Made by a program: the position numbers and the translations under genes. Shown here in pieces: positions 63,025 through 64,000 of a stretch of DNA of 64,000 bases. Positions within the stretch are counted from its first letter, which is position 1. Every line of letters starts with the position of its first letter. This DNA is from Congeria kusceri (taxonomy: Eukaryota > Mollusca > Bivalvia > Myida > Dreissenidae). The stretch spans positions 15,595,201 through 15,659,200 of the forward strand of contig CM051028.1 in NCBI GenBank assembly GCA_027627225.1. The letters are read 5' to 3'. The notes under the pieces are model-generated. The model was not told the origin of the DNA and did not search any database. It saw only the letters and a program-made list of their open reading frames with translations.

Positions 63025-63097
63025 ATGCTATTAAGTTTGATGCTTATGTTATTTGGTCAAAGTGTACTGCTTTTATGTCCAGTTGAAGTCTTACAAG
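63025..63097 (+). CDS. Possible signal-peptide first exon of a receptor paralog
   Basis: An ATG at 63025 opens 24 codons of hydrophobic leader (MLLSLMLMLFGQSVLLLCPV onward), ending in phase 1 at the donor CAAG|GTGAAT. Phase 1 is also where the signal exon of the Ig receptor at 14937 ends. It lies about 165 bp past the promoter-like block at 62750-62860. No Ig domain exon was found before the window edge, so this may be a relic, a chance frame, or the first exon of a gene continuing to the right. The remaining sequence to 64000 shows nothing else recognisable. Confidence 0.3.
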
Positions 63098-64000
63098 GTG
63101 AATGGTTTTGTGAAATGTTCTTATTATGTAACATAGTCTTCTATGGCCTTGGCACCGAATTGACAGGATGGCTTAACTTCAGACATTATCAAATAGTGTG
63201 TTAACAAACCTACAGCTTATAGATACAAACTTCACAAACTCGAATTTGTGCTTCACATAATAACATAATTAACACATAAAAAGCCGTCTTGGCACACATA
63301 CATAATTTATAGAAACAAGATCAATCATCCTATAAATAGCAGTCATGTCATAGACACCGACAAAATCAAGCTTCTGCATCAAGGGAACGTATCCTCGTTT
63401 ATATGTATTAGGGCAATGCAGCGTGTTAACCGTTTACCAGGCGTATTTGCAATTAACATATTTTATTCCGATCTGGAAGTCTGACGAGGACAGTTAACCA
63501 TTAAGAAGTAGTTTAACAACCCAGAGCACGTTGCACGAACGTACCCACGCCTGTTTCTGGGGAAAACGAAAATTCACAAATCGTGTTTACAACATGATTT
63601 ATTATTAATTAAAGTGTTTGTGCATACACACCATCATTAATTTGTATTAAAAGCGTACAAACATCATAATTAATATGTGGCATTTTACTGGTGGTAAAGC
63701 TTCCTGAAGACACGGAAAGCACCAAGAAATGTCAACAGAGTGAGACAGATCGTGCTTGGCAACAACGAACAAATTTACCTAATGTTTTCAGGGAACGAGA
63801 CGATTAAAACACAAAGGATTAACATAATTGCTACTTTGGAAATGATATCACATTTCTGGTAAAGGCAACCAGCTCTAATGTCTTGTGGATTACTTTTGTC
63901 CCGCAAGCCAAGTTATGTTTGTTCTTTTCCCCTAATATCTCTTATAAGTTGTAATTAATTTGAGTACAATAAACTAATGAAAGTAGGGTACGTCAGTATT

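Overview
This is a window of animal nuclear DNA: spliced genes with GT-AG introns, AT-rich intergenic sequence, and abundant short non-autonomous transposons and tandem arrays. The gene content (big defensin, countin-like saposin protein, Ig receptor with a tyrosine tail, RNF216) and the repeats (arrays opening with TTTTTAGCTCACCTGAGC or TATGCCCCCGAAG, and a GTGTCGTCCC foldback element) point to a bivalve mollusc. A heterodont such as a dreissenid mussel is my best guess, from memory of these repeats rather than from any search.

Layout. (1) 75-3823, minus strand: a secreted saposin-B/countin-like protein, six exons, with its 3' end beyond the left edge. (2) 4-12 kb: mostly gene-poor, with a dispersed repeat pair, a 132-bp palindrome and a 64-bp x 10 minisatellite. 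(3) 12.56-13.11 kb, minus strand: two exons of a big defensin (antimicrobial peptide), with an incomplete 5' end. (4) 14.94-19.21 kb, plus strand: an 11-exon Ig-superfamily receptor with four extracellular domain exons, one membrane span and a tail with ITIM- and ITSM-type motifs. It lies head to head with the defensin. (5) 19-37 kb: gene-poor, with a 1352-bp hAT-type element, a tRNA-derived SINE, two large arrays with Helentron/HINE-like ends, and small inverted-repeat elements. (6) 37.0-49.5 kb, plus strand: RNF216 (TRIAD3), an RBR E3 ubiquitin ligase, eight coding exons, introns loaded with transposons. (7) 50.8-60.9 kb: one composite repeat locus containing a recent 4.67-kb tandem duplication. 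(8) 60.9-64 kb: no complete gene, but a block resembling the Ig receptor's 5' flank followed by a possible signal-peptide exon.

Three loci have an immune flavour: the big defensin (effector), the Ig receptor (probably inhibitory signalling) and RNF216 (in vertebrates a regulator of Toll-like receptor and autophagy signalling). Whether they act together cannot be told from the sequence. The most interesting item is the ITIM/ITSM Ig receptor, divergently placed about 1.8 kb from a big defensin, with hints of a second receptor promoter near the right edge. All exon models were made by eye from splice sites, reading phase and family conservation; none was tested against transcripts.
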